DNA from: Anaerolineales bacterium
GTDB taxonomy: Bacteria > Chloroflexota > Anaerolineae > 4572-78 > J111
Length of the DNA stretch: 64,000 nucleotides
Assembly: GCA_020634855.1 (NCBI GenBank)
Contig: JACKAU010000005.1
Coordinates: 310,001-374,000, forward strand
Reading direction: 5' to 3'
The number at the start of each line of letters is the position of its first letter. The stretch's first letter is position 1. This document shows, piece after piece, positions 43,031-51,366 of this stretch. The notes under the pieces are model-generated. The model did no database searches, had not been told where the DNA came from, and saw nothing but the letters and a program-made list of their open reading frames with translations. The position numbers and the translations under genes are program-made.

Positions 43031-43939
43031 CTAAAACACCCGGCCCAACACAAACCCCAGCGAAAACAACAAGCTATAGATCAGTTCTAATCGGGCCGTT
43101 CCTGCCAGAGCCATATTCAGGGGACGGCCCTTTTCGTTGATGATCAAATGATAGAGCGGCTTGATTAGGGGGATCGATAACCAGGTAAGCAGCACCCAGG
43201 CCGAGGCGATACCGGCTAACCATATCAGCACGGGGATGGCGTAGCTCAGTCCCAGCAGCAGGAAATATTCTACTTGGGTGGCGCGCCGGCCGAAGCGAAC
43301 GGCCAGCGTTTTCTTACCGGCGGCCCGGTCGGTGTCGATATCGCGCAGGTTGTTGACCACCAGAATAGCTGTCGCCAGCAAGCCTATCGGCACAGCGGCC
43401 CAGATTGAGGCCGGGCTGACTGTACCGGCTTGCACATAATACGTGCCGCACACGGCCACCAGCCCAAAAAAGATAAAAACAAAGAGATCGCCCAGGCCGT
43501 TGTACCCCAACGGGAACGGGCCGCCGGTGTAGGCGATGCCCGAGGCGATGGACAGCAGTCCAATGACCACAATGGGCCAGCCGCCGACGAAGACCAGATA
43601 AAGGCCGATCAGCGTGGCCAGGCCGAAGACGACCCACATGCCAACCATTACCTGCTGTGGTGAGAGCAGCCCGGCTTGGGTTACGCGCAGCGGGCCAAGG
43701 CGGGTGGTGGTGTCGGCCCCTTTCTTGAAATCAAAAACATCGTTGGCAAAGTTAGCACCGATTTGAAGCAACAGCGCCCCCAGAAGCGCGGCCACGGCCG
43801 GGCCAAGGCTAAAGACATTTTCGCTAATAGCCACGGCGGTCCCGACAATAACCGGAGCCGCGGCCGCCGGCAAGGTTTTGGGGCGGGAGGCCAGCAGCCA
43901 AATTTGAAACGAAGAAGGGCGAGGATTGGCGGTGGTCAA
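43031..43939 (-). CDS. menA: 1,4-dihydroxy-2-naphthoate polyprenyltransferase-like UbiA-family enzyme
   Basis: 302 residues, about nine membrane helices. MenA-type start LASRPKTLPAAAAPVIVGTAVA, first Asp-rich motif NFANDVFDFKKGADT (near 63-77) and second motif DIDTDRAAGKKTLAVRFGRR (near 195-215), which bind the polyprenyl diphosphate through magnesium. It attaches the isoprenoid tail to dihydroxynaphthoate, giving demethylmenaquinone for the respiratory chain. No other men genes are here. It starts four bases after the stop of the Ser/Thr kinase gene, so the two are co-transcribed. The branch of UbiA proteins is broad, so another aromatic acceptor is possible. Confidence 0.87.
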   Translation of the reverse strand: MTTANPRPSSFQIWLLASRPKTLPAAAAPVIVGTAVAISENVFSLGPAVAALLGALLLQIGANFANDVFDFKKGADTTTRLGPLRVTQAGLLSPQQVMVGMWVVFGLATLIGLYLVFVGGWPIVVIGLLSIASGIAYTGGPFPLGYNGLGDLFVFIFFGLVAVCGTYYVQAGTVSPASIWAAVPIGLLATAILVVNNLRDIDTDRAAGKKTLAVRFGRRATQVEYFLLLGLSYAIPVLIWLAGIASAWVLLTWLSIPLIKPLYHLIINEKGRPLNMALAGTARLELIYSLLFSLGFVLGRVF

Positions 43940-43943
43940 CAGG

Positions 43944-46100
43944 CTAATTCTTCCAGCTTATTCTTTCTTCGGCCCAACCTCGGCTGGCGTCACGGCTGGC
44001 GCCGACAAAGCCGTCAGGAGAGCCTTCCATATCGAACAGTTTTTGCTGGTCATTGCCGTCCGGGGTCATGGCCCAGACGCCCCACTCGCCCCCATCCCGA
44101 TTGGTGACAAAGGCGATGGCTCGTCCGTCGGGCGACCAGGTGGGCAGACCCTCTTCAAATTCGGTTTCGGCCAGGGGCTGCGCTTCCGAGCCGTCGGCAT
44201 TGGCGATAAAAACGTCCCAATTGCCTTGGCGGCGCGACATAAACACTATCCGGTCGCCGGCGGGGGAGAGCATCGGGGCGGTATCGTCATTGGAATTGGT
44301 CACGCTCTGGATATCGTTGAGGTTGGTTGTTGCGGTTTTGATGCCGCTGCCGGTTGCCCCCCAACCTCTAAACGCCATCCGACCGGTAGCGCCCACCGCC
44401 GGATATTCCCCTTCGCCTAAAACGATGCCATTGCTGCCTATCTGCGTACTGCCTACCTTCATCAGCCTTGATTTTCGGTCACCCTCACGCCGTGAGAAAA
44501 AGATGATTTCGGTGCCGTCGCTGCTCCAAGTGGGGAGTTGATCCTCCACAAAGCGGGCGACTAAGTAGCCGTCACTGGCCGTTAGATCCATGGTCATCAA
44601 TCCCCACGAGTCGAGCCGCCAGGAATGAAAGGCAATGCGAGATCCATCGATACTAAAGGCCGGTTGGCTGGCGCCTTTTCTAAATAGAGTGGTGCCGGAC
44701 CCATCGGCTTGACCAAAGTAAAGGTCGTAATTGTTGCCACTAAAGACCGGATAAGCAATGGTACCTGCTAACGTAGATGCGGGAATAGTCCCCGACTGAA
44801 CCCCAACCGCTGTGCCGGTGGCTGTTGGCGATGTTAGCGGCGTAGGGGTAGGTGGATCGGTTGGCGTCTCTTCCGGTTCGGTCGTTGGCTCTTGGGTCGG
44901 CTCTTCGGTCGCTTCCGGGGTTAACGTGGGCGTGCCGGTTGGCGCGTCGCTGAGTGACTGTGGGACGAACTCGGTGGGAGTCGGTTCCGGATCAAAGGCG
45001 GCGTTGGCCTGTTGCGGCGGCAGGCTGCCGGTGCGATCAGATAACAAGAAGAAAGCCGCCCCACCCAGGATAAGGACAAAAAGCAGCGCCAGCAGGCCGA
45101 ACAGCATGGGCGAGAAGCCGCTTTTGGCTTTGGCGGGTTTGGCCGCCACAGCCGCCGGGGCCACGATCGCGGTTGATGATTTCTCGGCGATGGCTTTGCG
45201 CATTTCATCGGCGGATTGGTAGCGCTCGGTGGGATGAATGCCCATCGCTTTGAGGATAATGTGCTGGACTTTTTCGCTGATTTTGGGGTTAACTTCACTC
45301 GGTGGAGTTAATACTTTCGGGTCGAGCAGCCGCTCGTGAACGTTGGGCGGGGCTACGTGGGTGAGCAGATGATACATGGTTGCCCCCAACGCGTAGATAT
45401 CAGAGCGAGCGTCGGTATGCGAGTCGCTGCCGGCGAACTGTTCCAAGGGCGCGTAGGCCGGCGTTCCCAGACCGCGCAGTTCCACTTTAGTATGGGGATT
45501 ATTGGCATCGAACAGTTTGACCAACCCAAAATCCACCAGCTTGATCCGGTTGCGAGTGTCCAAGCGTAGGTTGGCCGGTTTGATATCGCGATGGATGATG
45601 GGCATCGGCTGCTGGTTGTGCAGATAGGAAAGCGCGTCCAACACCTGGTCGGCCCAATCCACGACCGATGCTTCTTCAAGCGGCGCATTAGTTCGCAGCA
45701 ACCGGCTGTCGAGGTCTTCACCTTCGACATAGTCCATCACCAGATATTCTCGACCCTCTTCGATAAAGTAGTCGGACACTTTGGGCAGGCCGGGGTGATC
45801 GAGGCGGGCCAGCACACTGGCTTCGGCCAAAAACTGGTCACGCGATTGAGATTGAACGTCGGGGCTGGCGCTGGGATCAAGCCGGTTCTCCTTGACGGCG
45901 CAGCGCCGGCCCTTGAGGCGCTGGTCATCGGCCAGATAAACGGCGCCCATCGCTCCGCAACCGAGAACACTGGTTACTTTATAGCGATTGCCGAGAAGGG
46001 TATTTTCACCCAGCAGGCCACGCATCGCCGTGCCGCAAACCGAGCAGGAGTGAGCGGTATCTGGGTTATCGTGACTGCAGGAGGGGCACATTTGGGACAT
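43944..46100 (-). CDS. Ser/Thr protein kinase: zinc ribbon, kinase, membrane helix, Thr/Pro linker, TolB-like propeller
   Basis: 718 residues. N-terminal four-Cys zinc ribbon (CPSCSHDNPDTAHSCSVCG), Hanks-type kinase (about 35-300) with glycine loop LGCGAMGAVYLA, Lys in CAVKE, catalytic IHRDIKPANLRLD, DFG in LVDFGLVKLF and RGLGTPAYAPLEQF activation segment. A membrane helix (about 335-357) leads to an external linker rich in TPT/EPT repeats and a C-terminal PD40 propeller (GSRIAFHSW, SPAGDRIVFMSRRQGNWDVFIANADGSE, SPDGRAIAFVTNRDGGEWGVWAM). This suggests an external sensor driving a cytoplasmic kinase. Start at 46100 is preferred over 46160 since AGGGAAAC precedes it and the ribbon follows at once. 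Confidence 0.9.
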   Translation of the reverse strand: MSQMCPSCSHDNPDTAHSCSVCGTAMRGLLGENTLLGNRYKVTSVLGCGAMGAVYLADDQRLKGRRCAVKENRLDPSASPDVQSQSRDQFLAEASVLARLDHPGLPKVSDYFIEEGREYLVMDYVEGEDLDSRLLRTNAPLEEASVVDWADQVLDALSYLHNQQPMPIIHRDIKPANLRLDTRNRIKLVDFGLVKLFDANNPHTKVELRGLGTPAYAPLEQFAGSDSHTDARSDIYALGATMYHLLTHVAPPNVHERLLDPKVLTPPSEVNPKISEKVQHIILKAMGIHPTERYQSADEMRKAIAEKSSTAIVAPAAVAAKPAKAKSGFSPMLFGLLALLFVLILGGAAFFLLSDRTGSLPPQQANAAFDPEPTPTEFVPQSLSDAPTGTPTLTPEATEEPTQEPTTEPEETPTDPPTPTPLTSPTATGTAVGVQSGTIPASTLAGTIAYPVFSGNNYDLYFGQADGSGTTLFRKGASQPAFSIDGSRIAFHSWRLDSWGLMTMDLTASDGYLVARFVEDQLPTWSSDGTEIIFFSRREGDRKSRLMKVGSTQIGSNGIVLGEGEYPAVGATGRMAFRGWGATGSGIKTATTNLNDIQSVTNSNDDTAPMLSPAGDRIVFMSRRQGNWDVFIANADGSEAQPLAETEFEEGLPTWSPDGRAIAFVTNRDGGEWGVWAMTPDGNDQQKLFDMEGSPDGFVGASRDASRGWAEERISWKN

Positions 46101-46456
46101 GGTCAGTTTCCCTAATTTCTTTAGTCTGAGAAGCTCAACACTAATGGGGCCTTTGGTCATCTGATATAAATCATACGGATTTTACCTCAAAACGGCCAGT
46201 AGGTCTAATAGTGTCGTGGATTTACCGAACTGAGTTACAGGCGTTGTAAGAAAGGTGAAATTATGTTGTCATAGGGTACTCTTGGGGCGCAAAATCCAAG
46301 CTAAGGCTGAGGCTAAGGCCGAGAAACGACAAATCCAGTTTGAACGGCCTGCACCAAAGTGGCGTTCTATTTATTTAACGTTGCATCGGGCCAAAGTGTT
46401 ACGCCCCAGGATTTATGCGATTCTAAGCGTGACTGGCACCTGCTTCTTCAAAAAAA
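46101..46456. other. Intergenic region between kinase and ppdK
   Basis: Contains a GCTAAGGCTGAGGCTAAGGCCGAG run (46301 on; short tandem hexamers) and, at 46429-46441, GTGACTGGCACCT, the same core as the leader palindrome at 31399. A plus-strand frame here crosses the ppdK terminator and is not accepted as a gene. Kinase promoter on the minus strand not identified. Confidence 0.45.
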
Positions 46457-46484
46457 AACGGAGGCTCATCAGCGAGCCTCCGTT
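46457..46484 (-). terminator. Terminator of ppdK
   Basis: Stem AAACGGAGGCTC / GAGCCTCCGTTT with ATCAGC-type loop; on the minus strand it is followed by a run of nine T. It ends 17 bases after the ppdK stop. Confidence 0.93.
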
Positions 46485-46501
46485 TAAGATCAGAGAAAAA
46501 A

Positions 46502-49207
46502 TTATTTGGCTGTGAAGCCTTTTTCTTTGAGAGCAGCTTGGGCTGCTGCCAAACGAGCCACCGGCACACGGAACGGCGAGCAGCTCACATAGTTTTGGTT
46601 GATGCTGTGGCAGAAGGCAATCGAGGCCGGATCGCCGCCGTGTTCACCGCAGATGCCTACTTCCAGATCGGGTCGGGTCTGGCGACCGGCTTCAACGGCC
46701 ATCTTCATTAACTTGCCGACGCCGTCTTGGTCGATGGTTTGGAAGGGGTTTTTGGGCAGAATGCCGTCGTCCACATATTTGAGCAGGAAGCCGGCCTCAG
46801 CATCGTCGCGCGAGTAGCCGAAGGTCATCTGAGTCAGGTCGTTGGTGCCGAAGGAGAAGAATTCGGCTACTTCGGCCAGATCGCCGGCGGTGAGCGCTGC
46901 CCGCGGAATTTCGATCATCGTGCCGAACTTGTACTCCACTTCCACGCCCTGCTCGTCCATCACGGCCTTAGCCACTTCTTCCAACTGCGGCTGGATCACT
47001 TTCAACTCGTTAACGTGACCGGCCAGCGGGATCATGACTTCCGGTTTGGGTTCCAGGCCTTTTTTCTTGACCTGGCAGGCGGCCTCGAAGATGGCCCGGA
47101 CCTGCATTTTGACCAGGCCGGGGAAGACCACGCTCAGGCGTACCCCGCGCAGACCCATCATCGGGTTGCTTTCGTGCATGCTGGAGACGGCGGACAGTAG
47201 CTCCTCATCTTCTTGCAAGCCGGCGGTTTCTCCTGTGACCCGCTTGGTGATGACGCGTTCAAAGACTTCATCGTGATCAGGCATGAATTCGTGCAACGGG
47301 GGGTCGATCAGGCGAATGATCACGGGTAGGCCGGTCATCGTTTCAAACAGGCCGGCGAAATCTTGGCGCTGGTAAGGCAGCAATTTGTCGAGCGCCTCCT
47401 GGCGAATCTCTTCGTTTTCGGCCAGGATCATTTTCTGGACGGTGGGCAGTCGTTCCTGCTCAAAGAACATGTGCTCGGTGCGGCATAGGCCAATACCCTG
47501 AGCGCCGTAGCTGCGGGCGCGTTGGGCGTCGGCGGGGTAGTCGGCGTTGGTCCAGATTTGTAAGCGACGGAAGCCATCAGCCCACGACAGCAGGGTTTGC
47601 AGTTCCGTTTGCTCTTCCAAGCTGGGCGAAACGGTGGGGATTTCTCCGGCAAAAGCTTCGCCGGTGGTGCCGTCAATGGAGATCCAATCACCTTCTTTGA
47701 TTACGACCCCGTGGGCGGTAAACTGCCGTTTTTCCTGATCGATGACGATGTCGCTGGCCCCGACCACGCACGGCACCCCAAACTGCCGGGCAACCACGGC
47801 CGCGTGGCTGGTCGCGCCGCCCTCGCTGGTCAGAATACCTTTGGCGGACAGCATTCCGTGAACGTCATCCGGGCGGGTAAAGGGGCGGACCATAATGACC
47901 GGTTTGTGTTCTTCTTTGCCCCACTTTTCAGTCAAGTCAGCGTCAAAGGCGACGATGCCGACCGCGGCTCCCGGCGAAGCATTGACGGCTTTGGTCAGCA
48001 TGTTGCCTTCAGCAGCGGCTGTTTTCTTGGCTTCAATATCAAACTGCGGGTGAAGGAGGGTGTCAACCTGTTCCGGGGTGACGCGCAGTATGGCTTGCTC
48101 TTTGGTAATGAAGCCATCTTCGGCCATATCGACGGCGATTTTGATGGAGGCCTTGGCTGTGCGTTTGCCGTCGCGAGTTTGGAGCATCCATAGCTTACCT
48201 TGCTCGAAGGTGAACTCCAAATCTTGCATTTCCCGGTAATGGTCTTCCAATTTTTGGCAGATATCGACAAACTCTTGGTAGACCTCAGGCATATCTTTTT
48301 CCAAATCCTTGATAGGATTGGTGTTGCGAATACCGGCTACCACGTCTTCGCCCTGGGCATTGATCAGATAATCGCCGTAGAGGACGTTTTCACCGGTGGA
48401 GGGGTCGCGGGTGAAAGCGACGCCGGTGCCGGAGGTGTTGCCCATGTTGCCGAAAACCATGGTCACAATGTTGACCGCCGTGCCCAGATCGTGGGCAATG
48501 CCGGCGGCGTTGCGGTAATCGATGGCCCGCTTGCCGTTCCAGCTTTTGAAAACGGCCTCGGTGGCGAGCTTAATTTGTTCTTGCGGGTCTTGCGGGAAGG
48601 GGCGGCCGGTTTCTTCTTCAAAGATTTTTTCAAATTTTTTGGTAACCGCTTTCCACTGGTCGGCGTTAAGTTCCGCATCCGTTTTTACTCCGGCCTCTTT
48701 ACGCGCTTCGGCCAGCACCTCTTCGAACGGTTCGTCGTCGATGCCCATGACCACACTGCCGAACATCTGGACCAAACGTCGGAACGAGTCATACGCAAAG
48801 CGAGGGTCGCCGGTTAGTTCCGCCATCCCCTCGACTACTTTATCGTTCAAGCCGATGTTGAGGACCGTATCCATCATGCCGGGCATCGAGAATTTAGCTC
48901 CGGAACGGCACGAAACTAGGAGCGGGTTCGACGGATCGCCCAGTTTTTTACCGGTTTCCTGCTCTATGGCGGCCATTGCAGTCAGTGATTGCTGCCATAC
49001 CTCATCCGGGAACTTTTCTCCGGCAGCCAGATAAGCATTACAGGCCTCGGTTGTAACAACAAAACCGGGCGGAACCGGCAGCCCGACGCGGGTCATCTCG
49101 GCCAGGTTGGCGCCTTTGCCGCCCAGCAATCCTCGTACGCCTTCCCAATCACCGGCATGTTTTTCAGCGTCTTCTACTTCTTTGAACAGATATACCCATT
49201 TCGTCAT
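46502..49207 (-). CDS. ppdK: Pyruvate, phosphate dikinase
   Basis: 901 residues, the full family length. Converts pyruvate + ATP + Pi to phosphoenolpyruvate + AMP + PPi, reversibly. N-terminal ATP-grasp domain (LLGGKGANLAEMTRVGLPVPPGFVVTTEAC, and GMMDTVLNIGLND), central swivelling domain with the phosphohistidine in TSEGGATSHAAVVARQFGVPC, and the C-terminal PEP/pyruvate barrel with RTEHMFF, MIEIPRAAL, SFGTNDLTQMTFGYSRDD and the catalytic Cys in ICGEHGGDP. Start ATG 49207 with AGGAGG just upstream. It stands alone with its own terminator. Together with the PPi-type PFK at 20490 it implies PPi-linked glycolysis. Confidence 0.97.
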   Translation of the reverse strand: MTKWVYLFKEVEDAEKHAGDWEGVRGLLGGKGANLAEMTRVGLPVPPGFVVTTEACNAYLAAGEKFPDEVWQQSLTAMAAIEQETGKKLGDPSNPLLVSCRSGAKFSMPGMMDTVLNIGLNDKVVEGMAELTGDPRFAYDSFRRLVQMFGSVVMGIDDEPFEEVLAEARKEAGVKTDAELNADQWKAVTKKFEKIFEEETGRPFPQDPQEQIKLATEAVFKSWNGKRAIDYRNAAGIAHDLGTAVNIVTMVFGNMGNTSGTGVAFTRDPSTGENVLYGDYLINAQGEDVVAGIRNTNPIKDLEKDMPEVYQEFVDICQKLEDHYREMQDLEFTFEQGKLWMLQTRDGKRTAKASIKIAVDMAEDGFITKEQAILRVTPEQVDTLLHPQFDIEAKKTAAAEGNMLTKAVNASPGAAVGIVAFDADLTEKWGKEEHKPVIMVRPFTRPDDVHGMLSAKGILTSEGGATSHAAVVARQFGVPCVVGASDIVIDQEKRQFTAHGVVIKEGDWISIDGTTGEAFAGEIPTVSPSLEEQTELQTLLSWADGFRRLQIWTNADYPADAQRARSYGAQGIGLCRTEHMFFEQERLPTVQKMILAENEEIRQEALDKLLPYQRQDFAGLFETMTGLPVIIRLIDPPLHEFMPDHDEVFERVITKRVTGETAGLQEDEELLSAVSSMHESNPMMGLRGVRLSVVFPGLVKMQVRAIFEAACQVKKKGLEPKPEVMIPLAGHVNELKVIQPQLEEVAKAVMDEQGVEVEYKFGTMIEIPRAALTAGDLAEVAEFFSFGTNDLTQMTFGYSRDDAEAGFLLKYVDDGILPKNPFQTIDQDGVGKLMKMAVEAGRQTRPDLEVGICGEHGGDPASIAFCHSINQNYVSCSPFRVPVARLAAAQAALKEKGFTAK

Positions 49208-49436
49208 TGTATATGGAACCTCCTAAATTATAGTGAGCCGCAGCTCTTTGGTAAATGTGGAACTAAGAACACGTGCAAAAACCTCCACCAGAAATTGGGG
49301 GAGGCTGAGGGCGTCGATGCGTCTGGTTAATTCCTTGTAATTATCAAGCGTCAATTGGTCAGGATATAGGCCCGACTATTATATGGGTTTATGCTGCTTT
49401 AGCAAAGTTTGTTGGGGGAGTCGTTTTGGAAGTCAA

Positions 49437-50441
49437 TCACCCCACCCGTGTCCAAACCACCGTATCGAACCCCACCATACGGGGTGGGCCGAACTCGCCC
49501 GTAAAATTGGACAGCCGTACAGCCGCCTGGTTGGGCGCGAGTTGAAACACGCCGAGGTTGGCCCAGGCGTTGTTGTAACCGGCCTGGTTGACCGGAATTT
49601 CCGTTTGGCCGCGGGCATGAGTTATGGTGTAGCGGGCATAGGTGGTGGTGGCGTTTTGTTGAGGCAAGTAAACCCAAATCTCCCACTGACCGGCGGCGGG
49701 GAGGGCGGGTCGCCATTCAGCCCAGTTCGTTTCACTGTTGGCCGAGGTGGGAACCCAGAAGAGATCGCTGCCGTAGCCGCCGGGGACGCTGTTCCAACCG
49801 CCACCGCCCTGTTGAAAACTCCCGGCTCGATGGCTACCCGGCTGCGGTCCGACGATGATTTGATTCGGGATAGCTTCCGGTACTTGTATTTTGCCGGGGC
49901 GATGGGCCTGAATAAAATCGGTGGGGTTGTAATAATTAGCCAAAACCTCATCGCGATTGCGCATCATCGGAAACCAGTTGCCGATGGGGAGCTTGTTCTT
50001 GCGAATTTCAAAATGGAGGTGGGCCACGTAGCGATTGTTGGCTCCCTTGCCGATGGTACCGACTTGCGTACCGCGCTGGATGTTTTGGCCTTTCTGGTTA
50101 ACCAGAATTTTGTCCAGGTGAGCGTATTGCGACCAAACTCGCGTACCGTCGGGCAGGGCGTGTTCTAGCAAAACAATATTTCCCCAAACCGGATAATCGC
50201 CAAATTCGGCCACGCGCCCGTTGGAGATAGCGTAGACCGGGTCGCCCAAGTCGGTGTCGCCGCCGCCGCGCCCGTTCCAATCCTCGCCGGGATGCCACGC
50301 GCCCAGATTCTTAAAGTAGGCGGGATCGGCCAACACAGTGTCAATTTTGTGAGTCTTAAAGACATCGACATTGGCCCCACGCGGGCCAACCGGAAAATCG
50401 AAGCCATCAGAAATGAGGATACCATCGCTTGTTTCGGCCAT
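49437..50441 (-). CDS. M23-family peptidase with C-terminal golvesin-like beta domain
   Basis: 334 residues. The LytM/M23 zinc site is seen: first ligands in GAWHPGEDWN (His50/Asp54 region), and HLHFE near residue 142; GDPVYAISNGRVAEFGDY and NIVLLEHALPDG lie between as in endopeptidases that cut peptidoglycan cross-bridges. Residues 205-334 form a beta-sandwich (GYGSDLFWVP, WEIWVYLPQQNATTTYARYTITH, VGFDTVVW) resembling the golvesin C-terminal domain. AAGGAG lies seven bases ahead of ATG 50441, making the start firm, yet there is no signal peptide, so export or location is unclear. Confidence 0.82.
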   Translation of the reverse strand: MAETSDGILISDGFDFPVGPRGANVDVFKTHKIDTVLADPAYFKNLGAWHPGEDWNGRGGGDTDLGDPVYAISNGRVAEFGDYPVWGNIVLLEHALPDGTRVWSQYAHLDKILVNQKGQNIQRGTQVGTIGKGANNRYVAHLHFEIRKNKLPIGNWFPMMRNRDEVLANYYNPTDFIQAHRPGKIQVPEAIPNQIIVGPQPGSHRAGSFQQGGGGWNSVPGGYGSDLFWVPTSANSETNWAEWRPALPAAGQWEIWVYLPQQNATTTYARYTITHARGQTEIPVNQAGYNNAWANLGVFQLAPNQAAVRLSNFTGEFGPPRMVGFDTVVWTRVG

Positions 50442-50472
50442 TGCGGTCTCCTTTATAAGAGGTAGGGAGTAA

Positions 50473-50486
50473 GGAGTAGGAAGTAG
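50473..50486. repeat. GGAGTAGGAAGTAG repeat, copy 1
   Basis: Part of a purine-rich stretch (50458-50490). The same 14-mer recurs at 51263-51276, so the pair flanks the UGA-containing gene. The gap 50442-50728 otherwise holds the palindromes listed next. Confidence 0.55.
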
Positions 50487-50647
50487 AGGGATTATTTATT
50501 CCTGCCATCCCTTTGTTTCCTACCCGGTGAAAAATATTGATGGCTTAATTTTAACATACGCTTAAGACGGGGTCAACTGGTTTTACATAAAAGACTGTGC
50601 TAATATTCTCAATCGACATAGGTTTTTAGTTGGCGTATGCATGGAGC

Positions 50648-50697
50648 GACAAAGCTTGCTTTGTCATTCAACGGAAACGTCAAAGTTTACTTTGACG
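50648..50697. repeat. Two adjacent palindromes ahead of the UGA-containing gene
   Basis: GACAAAGC-TT-GCTTTGTC-like hairpin at 50648-50665 and CGTCAAAG-TTTA-CTTTGACG at 50678-50697. The first matches the palindrome at 42056-42073. Both lie within the likely leader, 31-81 bases before the start codon. Confidence 0.55.
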
Positions 50698-50728
50698 CTC
50701 TATACTTTTATTTATAGAGGTGAAGTCG

Positions 50729-51283
50729 ATGCTAAAACCCGGTCAAAAAGCGCCGAGTCTGATTCTAAAAACGGTCGAAGGCCAGGAAATGGCGCTGGCC
50801 GATATGTGGAGCGCGAAACAGCAGAATGTGGTGCTGGTCTTTCTGCGCCATTTGGGCTGACTGCCTTGACGAGACCATGTAGCGCAGTTGCGCTCACGTT
50901 ACGATGCTATAAAAGCACTGAATGCCGAAGTTGTGATCATCTCTTTCGGCGCTGAGTTTTGGGTCAAGATCTGGCAAGAGCAGACCCAAGCTCCGTTTCC
51001 CCTGCTGCTTGACCAAGAGCGACAGGCTTATCGAGCGTATGGGTTAGAGCGGTCAGTGGTGCGATCATGGGGGCTAAAGAATTTGGGATATTATGCTAAA
51101 GCACTGCTACAAGGTAAACGGTTACAGGATTCTCATGGCGAAGATACTAACCAACTCGGCGGTGACTTCATCATCGATTCCCAAGGTATCTTGCAGTATG
51201 TCCACCCCAGCCGAGACCCTACCGACCGGCCTGCTGTTGAGGCGTTGCTGGCCGTTCTAAAGGGAGTAGGAAGTAGGGAGTAA
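50729..51283 (+). CDS. Peroxiredoxin-like selenoprotein with UxxU motif (two in-frame UGA codons)
   Basis: One uninterrupted frame of 184 residues if TGA at 50858-50860 and 50867-50869 are read as selenocysteine (Sec44, Sec47). The motif is FLRHLG-U-L-P-U-RDHVAQLR; homologous AhpC/TSA-like proteins have FLRHFG-C-x-x-C-R at this place. Both redox cysteines of a thioredoxin-fold CxxC are thus UGA, as known for the SelL family, which forms a diselenide. The rest fits the family: start MLKPGQKAPSLILKTVEG, middle AEVVIISFG, PFPLLLDQERQAYRAYGLE, end GGDFIIDSQGILQYVHPSRDPTDRP. ATG 50729 has AGAGG eight bases upstream. A hairpin follows the second UGA at the spacing expected for a bacterial SECIS. 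The alternative, a gene with two point mutations, would need both to hit exactly the two Cys codons. Confidence 0.85.
50877..50899 (+). promoter_or_regulatory. Putative bacterial SECIS hairpin
   Basis: ATGT-AGCGC-AGTT-GCGCT-c-ACGT: upper stem of five GC-rich pairs (50881-50885 with 50890-50894), loop AGTT with a G, one bulged C, lower stem of four pairs. The upper stem begins 11 bases after the second UGA, the spacing known to matter for E. coli fdhF; it is 20 bases after the first UGA. Confidence 0.65.
51263..51276. repeat. GGAGTAGGAAGTAG repeat, copy 2
   Basis: Encodes the last residues and overlaps the 3' end of the UGA-containing gene (GVGSRE), then continues as AGGTAGGGG after the stop. 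The C-terminus of the protein is therefore supplied by repeat sequence. Confidence 0.55.
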
Positions 51284-51366
51284 GAGGTAGGGGAAAATTC
51301 CCTGGTTTAAAACAAGGCCAGCGATAGGTTATCCAATCTCTAATCTCCTCATCTCCAGTCTCCCTG

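Noticed and set aside
46255..46515. 86-residue plus-strand frame rich in Lys/Ala
   Set aside because: Runs through the ppdK terminator and into ppdK, has no good ribosome binding site and no family resemblance.
50888..51283. Separate TTG-started gene for the second half of the peroxiredoxin-like protein
   Set aside because: Same frame as the ATG 50729 start, lacks its own ribosome binding site and begins in the middle of a conserved helix; the read-through model explains all parts.
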